A stretch of 21,234 bases of DNA from Patescibacteria group bacterium. Lineage in GTDB: Bacteria; Patescibacteriota; WWE3; 2-01-FULL-39-13. Within the stretch, counting starts at the first letter, position 1, and each line of letters begins with the position of its first letter. Where the stretch lies: contig JAUPVU010000062.1 in assembly GCA_030916925.1 (NCBI GenBank), forward strand, positions 1 through 21,234, read 5' to 3'. Below, piece after piece: positions 14,718 through 21,234 of the stretch. Below the pieces are notes generated by a model. It saw nothing but the letters and a program-made list of their open reading frames with translations. It searched no databases and had not been told where the DNA came from. A program made the translations under genes and the position numbers.

Positions 14718-16554
14718 GTTTTAAGAACTGCGATTCATTGATTATTGCTACTCCTAATTTCTCGGCTTTTTCTGCTTTAGAACCGGCATCTTCACCCGCA
14801 ATTAGATATGAGAGGTCTTTAGTAATTGAAGTTTTATAAGTTCCACCATTATCGGTAATCATTTTTACTAACTCATCTCTTGAATACTTTTCTTTTTTAC
14901 CTGTAATTGCGAATGATTTGTTTTTAAGTTTTGTAGTTTTGTTTATTTCCTCGAATTTCAGGCCCATTTTTAGTAATTCGACAACCAGTGGCCAACGATT
15001 TTTTAAATCTTCTATAAAATATTTTGCTTTGACAGGCCCAATACCCTTAACTGTGCTGATATCTTCGGCTGTAAGCTTATGCAAATTTTCAAATCCAAAA
15101 TGATTTATTATCCACATACTAGTTGCAGGTCCGATTTCTTTTATTCCAAGAGCTTGTAACAATTGCGTAGGAGTAATGTTTTCTTTTAGAGTATTGTGAA
15201 TGTTTGCCACTATTTTTTTTGCACTCTTTTCACCGAGTCTGCCTAACTTCGCGATTTCACTATCCTTTAATTTATAGAAATCCATAATTGAGTCAATTTT
15301 AAATGCGTTAATTAAGGTTTCGATTGTTTTAATGCCAAGTTCTTCTACATTTAACACTTTAAAGAAGTATTCGTATGATTGTGCTTTGCGCGCTGGACAA
15401 TTTGCATTGGAGCATTCAAGGTATTTATTGTTTCGTACCAGTTTTGAGGCGCAAACAGGGCAGCTTGTTGGTATTTTATACGTGCGTTTATTTTGCGGTA
15501 AATTTGCGGGAAATACCTGCGTAATAAAGGGAATTACCTCACCAGACCTGCAAATTTCGACCTTATCACCAATATCTATGCCTGTTTTCTCAATAAATTC
15601 GATATTATGAAGGGTTACGTTAGTCACTGTTGCCCCGCTCAATACAACTGGCTTCACCTGAGCAACGCTAGTAATGCGTCCGGTACGGCCGACTTGATCC
15701 GTTATTCCAACGATTTCCGTTTCTTTACGTTCGGCGGGGGATTTATATGCAATTTGCCATTTTTCATGGTGTTGTGTGGCGAATAAGCTACTTTTAATAC
15801 TTTCAGACGTAGCTTTTATAACAATTCCATCAAGGGCATAATCAATTTGAAACATTTGTTCTAAAATTTCTTCCCAGGTTGTTTCGTTTAATAAGTCGTC
15901 TTGTTTTACATGAATTAAGGTCGATTGGTCATACAGTACAAAATGAATCATTCCATCTCTAATAGCTTTTATTCCTTCTGGCTTAACTTGCTTTGATTTA
16001 ATAATTCCAACTACTGCATTTCTCGGGTTTTTATATGTTCCTTCTAAATTTTCTCTAAAATAGGATAGGGGAATAACTATTTCTCCATATGCAGAGACAT
16101 CAGGGTCCAAAGGAAGCTTTCCAATAACATTTAGATTTTTAAGTCGTTCGCTTATATTTTCACCATAATATCCGTCGCCACGAGTCGATAAAGTATTATT
16201 TTGATAACGACCGGCCATCCCATCGTATTTTGGTTCGACAATATAATTTTTATCATTAATCTCTGATACCCACTTTTTAATATCTTCGTATGTGTATTTT
16301 TTCTCAAGCGAGAGCATCGGTGTTGTGTGTTTTATTTCTCCAATTTCTCCAACGAGTTCATATAATACAGCTGAATCTGGCTTAAGTTTTCTAAGTTGTT
16401 CGGTTAAAATATCAAATTCCTCATCTGATATTTCTGGATTATTATCTACAAAATACTTAATATTGTGATACTTTACTAACTTTTCTAATTTTTCAATTTC
16501 GGTTGGAGTACTTGGTGTCGCCGTGGTAGGTGTCCTTGTACTAGATATTTTCAT
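14710..16554 (-). CDS. ligA: NAD+-dependent DNA ligase
   Basis: The NAD-using ligase that seals nicks in replication and repair; 614 residues from the chosen start. Residues from that start: the Ia-like NAD-binding helices (about 30-60, NNPEISDEEFDIL), HTTPMLSLEKKY (76-87), adenylated Lys in EPKYDG (K109), YGEIVIP (156-162), LDGIVIKA (241-248) and WQIAYKSPAERKET (266-279). The zinc finger has C365, C368, C381 and C386. Helix-hairpin-helix repeats follow (about 410-540) and a BRCT domain ends the protein (about 543-614). The frame is open nine codons further, but the Met at 16554 gives an ATGA overlap with the upstream glycosyltransferase stop and is preferred. The protein is shorter than the usual ~670 residues; a Thr/Ser/Pro-rich N-terminal tail precedes the first domain. 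Confidence 0.95.
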   Translation of the reverse strand: MKISSTRTPTTATPSTPTEIEKLEKLVKYHNIKYFVDNNPEISDEEFDILTEQLRKLKPDSAVLYELVGEIGEIKHTTPMLSLEKKYTYEDIKKWVSEINDKNYIVEPKYDGMAGRYQNNTLSTRGDGYYGENISERLKNLNVIGKLPLDPDVSAYGEIVIPLSYFRENLEGTYKNPRNAVVGIIKSKQVKPEGIKAIRDGMIHFVLYDQSTLIHVKQDDLLNETTWEEILEQMFQIDYALDGIVIKATSESIKSSLFATQHHEKWQIAYKSPAERKETEIVGITDQVGRTGRITSVAQVKPVVLSGATVTNVTLHNIEFIEKTGIDIGDKVEICRSGEVIPFITQVFPANLPQNKRTYKIPTSCPVCASKLVRNNKYLECSNANCPARKAQSYEYFFKVLNVEELGIKTIETLINAFKIDSIMDFYKLKDSEIAKLGRLGEKSAKKIVANIHNTLKENITPTQLLQALGIKEIGPATSMWIINHFGFENLHKLTAEDISTVKGIGPVKAKYFIEDLKNRWPLVVELLKMGLKFEEINKTTKLKNKSFAITGKKEKYSRDELVKMITDNGGTYKTSITKDLSYLIAGEDAGSKAEKAEKLGVAIINESQFLKLI

Positions 16555-17465
16555 TGTTTGGAGCTTTCTATCCGTTGCCAAGCTCCTACGGAATACCGAT
16601 TTAATAAGTGATTAAAGTAAATTGTCAGCCAAAGATATGCTCTAAGAGGGTACATTAATATAGAAAACACATATTCTTTAGCATTTTTTGCAAAGGTCAT
16701 CGGAAATAGAGCCATTGATAAGTCTTCATTTATATTTCTTGTATGATTTTCTTTAGTAATTGAGGTGTTTTTATATTTTAGTAGTTGGATATTTCCACCT
16801 AGTGACCGTTTCTTTTGACTCATCCAGTCAGAAAGATTTTTAGGAAACTTTGTGTAAACCAAAGCATTTCCGGCGTAGCCTATTTCTTTACCCATTTCTA
16901 CTAATTTCATCGAAATATATGCATCATCAGATCTTATTTTCTCTGGCATAGGAAATACTCCTGGAATATTTTTCATAATGTATAAGTATCCACTTAGGGG
17001 AGTATATAGATCGTTTTTTAGTCGGCGTTGGTGAGCCGCTTCGCAATACAAATGTGACGAATAACCCCAGAATGTTAAGCGACTATCCGCGGAAACAGGA
17101 TGGCCTCCTACTGCGCTTTTAGTTCCTACGCTAAGTTCACTCACTAATTCTGATATCGATTGCTCTGAGACTTCTACATCGCCATCAGTAAAGATAAAAC
17201 AGTCGGCTTCGACATTTGAGATTGCTAAATTCAACGCGGCAGGTTTACCCGTGCCGTTATCCTTAACCGTTTTGAAATGCGCATAAACTTCTGATTGGGC
17301 TACGCGTTCACCCTCTGATAGGGTATCAAGGTCAGGGGCAACCAAAACAATTTGATAAAAATTATTATACTTTTGCTCGTTGTTTACCGCTTTAATGACA
17401 GCCTTTACGGCTTTTCCAATGGTGGTTTTTTCATTAAAAGAGGTTATTATTACGGCGATTTTCAT
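16551..17465 (-). CDS. Family 2 glycosyltransferase (GT-A fold)
   Basis: A 304-residue protein with the GT2 layout: VIITSFNE (5-12) opens the nucleotide-sugar domain, GTGKPAALN (71-79) is the conserved glycine/lysine loop, and DGD (94-96) is the metal-binding DxD motif. SDDAYIS (179-185) holds the acidic pair expected for the catalytic base, and QKKRSLGG (217-224) is a QxxRW-like acceptor or diphosphate site. The C-terminal part (about 250-290) is hydrophobic and may lie on or cross the membrane. It probably moves a sugar onto a lipid or polysaccharide on the cytosolic side; donor and acceptor cannot be read. Its TGA overlaps the ligA ATG (ATGA), so the two are translationally coupled, an unrelated pair functionally. 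TGA here is a genuine stop, which argues against a recoded UGA. Confidence 0.88.
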   Translation of the reverse strand: MKIAVIITSFNEKTTIGKAVKAVIKAVNNEQKYNNFYQIVLVAPDLDTLSEGERVAQSEVYAHFKTVKDNGTGKPAALNLAISNVEADCFIFTDGDVEVSEQSISELVSELSVGTKSAVGGHPVSADSRLTFWGYSSHLYCEAAHQRRLKNDLYTPLSGYLYIMKNIPGVFPMPEKIRSDDAYISMKLVEMGKEIGYAGNALVYTKFPKNLSDWMSQKKRSLGGNIQLLKYKNTSITKENHTRNINEDLSMALFPMTFAKNAKEYVFSILMYPLRAYLWLTIYFNHLLNRYSVGAWQRIESSKQ

Positions 17466-17472
17466 TGTGTTA

Positions 17473-17501
17473 ATTTTATCATTCTTACAGCATCTAGTCA
17501 G
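17473..17501 (-). promoter_or_regulatory. -35/-10 promoter of the glycosyltransferase-ligA operon
   Basis: On the minus strand: CTGACT (17496-17501), 17 bases, then TAAAAT (17473-17478), seven bases, then ATG. The -35 matches TTGACA at four of six positions with ideal spacing. The predicted transcription start falls at or beside the A of the ATG, giving a leaderless message. This is the clearest such promoter in the window. Confidence 0.6.
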
Positions 17502-17511
17502 TTATATATGT

Positions 17512-17517
17512 TAATAT
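17512..17517 (+). promoter_or_regulatory. -10-like box of the small membrane protein/hisS operon
   Basis: TAATAT ends six bases before the ATG at 17524. No good -35; the -35 zone would overlap the divergent glycosyltransferase promoter, so the two could compete. Confidence 0.3.
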
Positions 17518-17523
17518 TCAGTT

Positions 17524-17688
17524 ATGTTTAACAGCCCTTTAACCGGAATGATAATGTACTCGGTTGCGGCTATTCTGATGTTGGCAGTGTTAATTTTAGC
17601 CGTTATAATCGGTTACAATATTAAAGATAGATTAGAACAAGTTATGATAAAAAGGGAAGAAGAGCTGTCTTATGGATTTAATTCGTAA
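17524..17688 (+). CDS. 54-residue single-pass membrane protein
   Basis: A short gene of 54 codons plus TAA lying in the otherwise empty 237 bases between the divergent glycosyltransferase and hisS. It starts MFNSPLTGM, has one membrane helix (about residues 9-31, rich in Ala, Ile, Leu and Val) and then a charged, probably helical tail (KDRLEQVMIKREEE) ending SYGFNS. The single helix with a charged tail, the -10-like box six bases upstream and the 14-base gap to hisS support a real gene. Function is unknown; its layout resembles small envelope proteins. Codon use gives no strong evidence at this length. Confidence 0.6.
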   Translation: MFNSPLTGMIMYSVAAILMLAVLILAVIIGYNIKDRLEQVMIKREEELSYGFNS

Positions 17689-17702
17689 ATCTGCCTCAAA
17701 TA

Positions 17703-18965
17703 ATGAAATTAAAAATTAGTAATCAACCTATAAAAGGATTTCGTGATTTTACTCCAAATGATTGGTTAAAAGAGAAGTATATATTCCGAAAATGGTCTTC
17801 TGTTTGTAAATCATATGGATTCGAGGAATATAATGGCCCATTAATTGAATCAGTCGAGATTTATAATAAATCAGGGGACGATATTGGACTAGCCGGAAAA
17901 GAATTGTACACATTTACCGATAGAGGTGACCGAAAGTTAGCAATTCGTCCAGAAATGACGCCTACTGTTGGAAGAATGATTTCTTCATATGCAAAAACAG
18001 CCTCAAAGCCAATCAGATGGTATAGCATTGCACAGTTTTTTAGAGCTGAGAATCCTCAAAGAGGGCGAGGCCGTGAATTTTACCAACTAAATGCGGATAT
18101 TTTTGGCGATAAATCTATTAATTCAGACGTTGAAGTTTTGTCATTAGTAGTGGATTTAATGCTTTCATTTGGTGCTTCTGATGAAATGTTCAAAATAAAA
18201 TATAACGATAGAGTTTTTATGAACAAATCATTATTAAGTTTTATTCCAGAAGATAAAATAACTTCAGTTCTTAGAATAATCGATGGGTACAGAAAAAAAC
18301 CGGAGGGATGGTTGAAGCAGTCATTGATTGATATTGGCCTTAACTCTGACTCAATTGATAAAGTGAATGACTATTTAGCCTTAGATTTTAATGCAATGAA
18401 ATCTCTTGAAATCGATGGACGTGAGTATTTGACTAATCTTCAGAAAATGCTCGTAGAGCTTGGTATATCAGAGTATTTTGAGTATGATGCTGGTTTAGCA
18501 AGAGGTTTTGATTATTATACGGGTCTTGTATTTGAAGTTTATGATATGAACCCCGAAAATAACAGATCTATGTTTGGTGGAGGAAGATATGATAATTTAA
18601 CGGAAATGTTTGGTGGTGAGCAGATTCCTGCAGTTGGTTTTGCTCCGGGAGATATCACAACACTATTATTCCTTGAGTCTTGGAACTTATTTCCTGATAA
18701 ATTGGATGAAGAAGTTTCGAAGTATTACATCCCATTTCTCTATGAAGAAAGTTTACCAATTGCTTATAAATTAGCTAAAAAATTAAGATTGGATGGTAGT
18801 ACCGTTGTGGTTGGCACAAGCGGAGAATCTATAAATAAAGCCTTGTCGTACGCCTCGAAAAATGGCTATAACTATGTTATTTTGATAGGGCAAGATGAGT
18901 TTAAAACTGGAAAATACAAAGTTAAGAATTTAGTTACGCAAACCGAAGAGTTTTTTAATTATTAA
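17703..18965 (+). CDS. hisS: Histidyl-tRNA synthetase
   Basis: A 420-residue class II synthetase that charges tRNA-His. GFRDFTPND (12-20) and the IRPEMTPTVGR motif (81-91) begin the catalytic core. Motif 2 runs about 105-135, RWYSIAQFFRAENPQRGRG with R114 and the REFYQLNADIFG end. The His-specific signatures LARGFDYYTG (265-274) and FGGGRYDNL (291-299) are intact, and AVGFAPGDI (310-318) forms motif 3 with Pro-Gly-Asp rather than the common Gly-x-Arg/Glu, so Arg at that spot is changed. The C-terminal alpha/beta anticodon-binding domain follows (about 335-420). The NPQRGRGREF loop resembles the archaeal/eukaryote-like style more than E. coli HisRS; this is a family impression. No Shine-Dalgarno precedes the ATG. 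Confidence 0.94.
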   Translation: MKLKISNQPIKGFRDFTPNDWLKEKYIFRKWSSVCKSYGFEEYNGPLIESVEIYNKSGDDIGLAGKELYTFTDRGDRKLAIRPEMTPTVGRMISSYAKTASKPIRWYSIAQFFRAENPQRGRGREFYQLNADIFGDKSINSDVEVLSLVVDLMLSFGASDEMFKIKYNDRVFMNKSLLSFIPEDKITSVLRIIDGYRKKPEGWLKQSLIDIGLNSDSIDKVNDYLALDFNAMKSLEIDGREYLTNLQKMLVELGISEYFEYDAGLARGFDYYTGLVFEVYDMNPENNRSMFGGGRYDNLTEMFGGEQIPAVGFAPGDITTLLFLESWNLFPDKLDEEVSKYYIPFLYEESLPIAYKLAKKLRLDGSTVVVGTSGESINKALSYASKNGYNYVILIGQDEFKTGKYKVKNLVTQTEEFFNY

Positions 18966-18975
18966 TTTATTAATT

Positions 18976-18983
18976 GGAGGTGA
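18976..18983 (+). promoter_or_regulatory. Strong Shine-Dalgarno of the DUF4870-like gene
   Basis: GGAGGTGA, nine bases before the ATG at 18993, almost fully complementary to the 3' end of 16S rRNA. It fixes that start and shows that the organism's ribosomes can use a Shine-Dalgarno, in contrast to most other starts here. Confidence 0.8.
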
Positions 18984-18992
18984 AATATCAAT

Positions 18993-19307
18993 ATGGAAGA
19001 ACAAAATCAACCAACTAAAACAAGTTCAGTAAGTGATGACAAATTATTAGCGGCTGTAAGTTATTTGTGGATATTATCAGTCGTTGTCTATTTGCTTAAA
19101 AAAGATAACGCATATATCGCGTTTCATGCTAAGCAGGGAATGGTATTAATGGTTATCGGATTAGTATTAATGATAGTACCAATAATCGGCTGGGCTCTAA
19201 ATTTAGTCGTTTTTATTGCTGTCGTTGTCGGAGCAGTTAAAGCATACACCGGAGAAAAATACAGGTTACCTTTAATAGCAGACTTAGCTGATAAAATTAA
19301 CTTCTAA
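18993..19307 (+). CDS. DUF4870/Tic20-like small membrane protein
   Basis: A 104-residue protein with a polar N-terminus (MEEQNQPTKTSSVSDD) and the look of the DUF4870/Tic20-like family: SDDKLLAAVSYLWILSVVVYLL (14-35), NAYIAFHAKQGMVLMVIGLV (39-58), then the GWALNLVVFIAVVVGAVKAYTGEKYRLPLIADLADKI end. Three membrane helices are predicted (about 18-35, 48-64, 66-85). The FHAKQG and YTGEKYRLP signatures are the strongest support. Members are of unknown function. The gene has the only strong Shine-Dalgarno of the window and its stop shares one base with the next gene's start (TAATG), so the pair is translationally coupled. It follows hisS by 27 bases. Confidence 0.82.
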   Translation: MEEQNQPTKTSSVSDDKLLAAVSYLWILSVVVYLLKKDNAYIAFHAKQGMVLMVIGLVLMIVPIIGWALNLVVFIAVVVGAVKAYTGEKYRLPLIADLADKINF

Positions 19308-19621
19308 TGGAATCATTAAAAGATATCCTATCGAAAATTCAAGAGAAGGATGTTGGTAAGTACGTTAAGCATGAATGGCAACTTTACGCGTACAGGCTAG
19401 CAAGAAATCTCGATGATTTAGATAGGGTTTCTTTGTATATGCGCCTTGCTAAAAATGAGAAGCGCGAATTACTACAAAATGCTTGGGATTTTGTTAAGGA
19501 ATCAAATCCGAGATCAAAATCCCGGCTTTTTTTGTGGAAATTGACCAGGTTAAAAGCAGAGAAAGTTGAGAAAGACAAAGAAAAAGAAGCTTTGAAAAAA
19601 GAGATTGAGCCTAAAGAATAG
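19307..19621 (+). CDS. Unknown 104-residue charged helical protein
   Basis: A soluble, strongly charged, mostly helical protein of 104 residues that I cannot place. No membrane segment or signal peptide. Residues 1-25 resemble the start of a helical domain; SLYMRLAKNEKRELLQNAWDFVKESNPRSKSRLFLWKL (42-79) is the most structured-looking stretch. The tail is a long Lys/Glu run (EKVEKDKEKEALKKEIEPKE). The ATG overlaps the stop of the DUF4870-like gene by one base. Being coupled to a small membrane protein suggests that the two could act together, but this is inference. A perfect inverted repeat begins one base after its stop. Confidence 0.7.
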   Translation: MESLKDILSKIQEKDVGKYVKHEWQLYAYRLARNLDDLDRVSLYMRLAKNEKRELLQNAWDFVKESNPRSKSRLFLWKLTRLKAEKVEKDKEKEALKKEIEPKE

Positions 19622-19639
19622 TATTGTGGACGCACAATA
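19622..19639. repeat. Perfect 7-bp inverted repeat with a 4-base loop
   Basis: TATTGTG, GACG, CACAATA: perfect stem of seven pairs lying one base after the stop of the upstream gene and overlapping the -35-like TGGACG of the next gene. There is no T-run after it, so it is not a textbook terminator. It could be a weak hairpin or an operator for the downstream promoter. Confidence 0.55.
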
Positions 19640-19656
19640 GAAAAAATGCGTATAAT
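19627..19656 (+). promoter_or_regulatory. -35/-10 promoter of the 181-residue membrane protein gene
   Basis: TGGACG (19627-19632), 18 bases, then a perfect TATAAT (19651-19656), eight bases, then ATG at 19665. No Shine-Dalgarno. The predicted transcription start is at or just before the ATG. The -35 lies inside the inverted repeat at 19622-19639. Confidence 0.55.
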
Positions 19657-19664
19657 GTTTTTAA

Positions 19665-20210
19665 ATGAGTAGCTTTATTGATCGATATAAAACCCCTTTT
19701 ATTATTTCTATTGTAATGGCTTTGGCTGTAATACTACTTACAGATGTTTCAACCGCGCAAGGCGGCGTGCTAGCTATTCTTGGAGGTTTTGCAGGTATTT
19801 TTATGATGGATTTGGAGTTTTTGCTATATGCTCACATAATTGAGCCAAATGCTCCTGAATCACTCAAGATTAAATCCACCCTTCAGTCAAAAAGTTTTAT
19901 ATCTTATGTCCGCTATTTGAATGAAAATGAGTATTCTTTTAAAGAGTTACCTCTTAGGAGCATTCTTTTTCAAGTATTGCTGATAGTTTTTGGATATTAC
20001 ATTGTTATGACTAGCGGAATGCCGTTTGGTTTAGCTTTAATATTATCTCTAATCGCAAACATTTTTTATATGCAAATCATAGAAATTATGAAACTCGGCG
20101 ACCTCGATCGATGGTTTTGGGTTTATAATGGCGACGTTACAAAACAGGGTTCGATTACATACCTCGTATCTCTTGGATTAGCTTTTTTAGGTATATTCTT
20201 TTTTATATAA
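19665..20210 (+). CDS. Unknown 181-residue integral membrane protein
   Basis: I do not recognise the family. It has an N-terminal region with two membrane helices (about 11-29 and 33-56, the second with the acidic MMDLEF), a cytosolic, probably helical middle (60-95, ESLKIKSTLQSKSFISYVRYLNENEY), a pair of helices (about 98-118 and 122-142) and a last helix (about 164-181). Between them lies EIMKLGDLDRWFWVYNGDVT (139-158), a charged and aromatic-rich loop. The gene stands on its own promoter and is six bases upstream of the sugar kinase, so both are likely on one message. A transport or assembly role is conceivable; nothing specific is visible. Confidence 0.72.
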   Translation: MSSFIDRYKTPFIISIVMALAVILLTDVSTAQGGVLAILGGFAGIFMMDLEFLLYAHIIEPNAPESLKIKSTLQSKSFISYVRYLNENEYSFKELPLRSILFQVLLIVFGYYIVMTSGMPFGLALILSLIANIFYMQIIEIMKLGDLDRWFWVYNGDVTKQGSITYLVSLGLAFLGIFFFI

Positions 20211-20216
20211 ATATCC

Positions 20217-21176
20217 ATGCAAAATCTATTGAATATAGGGCATATAACCCTAGACACGTTTTTGACCATCGATTCAGGAAATGTCCTCTGTGATGTAAAT
20301 GATAGGGAGTGTAAAATCGCTTTTGAATATGGGGCCAAAATCCCCGTACACGAAATTCATTATGGAATAGGCGGTGGTGCCTCGAATGTTGTAGTAGGTA
20401 CTAAATTATTAGGAATAAACAGCTCTATTTGGTCCATAATAGGTAAGGATCGTAATGCCGATAGCATCTTAGATTTATTTACAAAACATAAAATTAAAAC
20501 TGATTTAATCGAAAGGGATGAAATTCCAACGGATTTAGCTACGATCTTGACGTTTGGTCCAGAGAGGACAATTTTTACATATAATTCTGATAGAAAGTTC
20601 AGAGTTCAGCCAAATTTATTCTCGAAATTTAATAACGTTTTTTTATCATCAGTTGGCAAGGATGTTGAAAATATGTATGACGAAATTGAAAAAGCTAAGG
20701 ATAAGTATGGTTTTAAGCTGTTTTTTAATCCTGGCTCTAAAGAAATTAGATATTCACATTCATCCATCGTTAAAATATTAGATTCAGTTGATTATTTAAT
20801 TGCCAACATAGAAGAAGGTTGTGCTTTACTAAATCCAGGCCTCACAAGGTCTCAAATCGAAATTGAGGATCTTATATCAATGTTAAACCAAAAGGGCATT
20901 AAGCAAATAGTCTTAACAGATGGAGTAAATGGCGTGTATTACAGTGACAGTTATAGAGTGAAGCATGTACCGGCCGAAAAAGTTGAAGTTATAGAAAAAA
21001 CAGGTGCAGGCGATGCATTTGCCTCAGGTTATATTTCGGCAATTTTGCACGGATTAAGTATTGAGGATTCTATTAAATGGGGAGTAACCAATGGCGCATC
21101 AGTCGTACAAAAAGTAGGGGCCCAAGCTGGTTTGCTATCACAAAAAGAAATGCAAAATAAGCTCAATTTCTTATAA
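20217..21176 (+). CDS. PfkB-family (ribokinase-like) carbohydrate kinase
   Basis: A 319-residue kinase that should move phosphate from ATP to a hydroxymethyl group of a sugar or nucleoside. The N-terminal NIGHITLD (6-13) and the substrate glycine motif IGGGASN (51-57) are clear, as is the PfkB signature KTGAGDAFASGYI (261-273) with catalytic base D266 in GAGD. FFNPGS (169-174) and NIEEG (197-201) are the family's conserved core; IVLTDGVNGVYY (231-242) marks the ATP site. An insertion of about 20 residues (25-45) precedes the glycine motif, consistent with a lid. Ribokinase, fructokinase, adenosine kinase and 1-phosphofructokinase cannot be told apart; if the genome lacks PfkA, this could be the kinase that feeds the aldolase, which is inference. 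Confidence 0.9.
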   Translation: MQNLLNIGHITLDTFLTIDSGNVLCDVNDRECKIAFEYGAKIPVHEIHYGIGGGASNVVVGTKLLGINSSIWSIIGKDRNADSILDLFTKHKIKTDLIERDEIPTDLATILTFGPERTIFTYNSDRKFRVQPNLFSKFNNVFLSSVGKDVENMYDEIEKAKDKYGFKLFFNPGSKEIRYSHSSIVKILDSVDYLIANIEEGCALLNPGLTRSQIEIEDLISMLNQKGIKQIVLTDGVNGVYYSDSYRVKHVPAEKVEVIEKTGAGDAFASGYISAILHGLSIEDSIKWGVTNGASVVQKVGAQAGLLSQKEMQNKLNFL

Positions 21177-21180
21177 ATCC

Positions 21181-21234
21181 TTAAGAGGTTTCTGATCTAA
21201 ATATTAAGCTTTTACCAAACATAGAAATTATTAT
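21181..21234 (-). CDS. Possible C-terminal end of a gene entering from the right edge
   Basis: Seventeen codons on the minus strand, open from the right edge to a TAA at 21181-21183, ending MFGKSLIFRSETS. The stop is four bases from the kinase stop, matching the tight tail-to-tail spacing elsewhere in the window. Such a short open frame can easily arise by chance, and no family can be named. Confidence 0.22.
   Translation of the reverse strand: MIISMFGKSLIFRSETS

Noticed and set aside
15332..15610. 92-codon plus-strand frame opposite ligA
   Set aside because: Antisense shadow across the ligase zinc-finger region; no start signal.
16551..16553. UGA recoded as glycine (as in Gracilibacteria and Absconditabacteria)
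   Set aside because: TGA ends the glycosyltransferase at a normal length with an ATGA overlap, and the proteins have a full supply of GGN glycine codons.
16555..16581. Longer start for ligA, adding nine codons
   Set aside because: It lies inside the glycosyltransferase coding region; the ATGA overlap at 16551-16554 is the typical coupled start.
19622..19639. Rho-independent terminator
   Set aside because: The stem is AT-rich and short and is followed by AGAAAAAATG rather than a T-run.

Overview
AT-rich, very gene-dense bacterial chromosome segment. Neighbouring genes are separated by a few to about 70 bases, overlap, or abut, and no stretch over 300 bases lacks a gene. I see no tRNA or rRNA gene, CRISPR array, insertion sequence or phage gene. 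TGA is used as a stop (glycosyltransferase gene), so the code is the ordinary bacterial one. Minimal versions of core enzymes, a Lon-type ATPase without protease, a LacD-type aldolase, a divergent phosphoglycerate kinase and several small membrane proteins of no recognised family suggest a streamlined genome, most likely Candidate Phyla Radiation (Patescibacteria). The exact lineage cannot be fixed from this window.

Layout. 1-476: 3' end of a glycoside-hydrolase-like gene. 479-4590 (minus strand): rmuC, a LacD-type class I aldolase, a phosphoglycerate kinase homologue and a ROK sugar kinase; the first three are 5-6 bases apart and look like one operon. 4660-7611 (plus): a small membrane protein abutting metG, then a Lon-like AAA+ ATPase lacking the protease domain. 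7618-8801 (minus): two adjacent unknown genes that look like diverged duplicates. 8873-14717 (plus): UvrD/PcrA-type helicase, FtsK translocase, a small membrane-anchored protein and a Fic protein. 14710-17465 (minus): a GT2 glycosyltransferase overlapping ligA by four bases (ATGA). 17524-21176 (plus): a 54-residue membrane protein, hisS, a DUF4870/Tic20-like protein, two unknown proteins and a PfkB-family sugar kinase. The right edge may hold the end of one more minus-strand gene.

How the genes fit together. Most are housekeeping: translation (metG, hisS), DNA repair, recombination and chromosome segregation (uvrD/pcrA, ligA, rmuC, ftsK), and central sugar metabolism (ROK kinase, aldolase, PGK homologue, PfkB kinase). 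The less ordinary parts are the protease-less Lon ATPase, the PGK homologue with changed substrate-loop residues, the paired unknown genes, and a promoter pattern. Many genes have a -10-like box ending only 6-11 bases before the start codon and no Shine-Dalgarno, which fits leaderless transcription. One gene (18993) instead has a strong Shine-Dalgarno.
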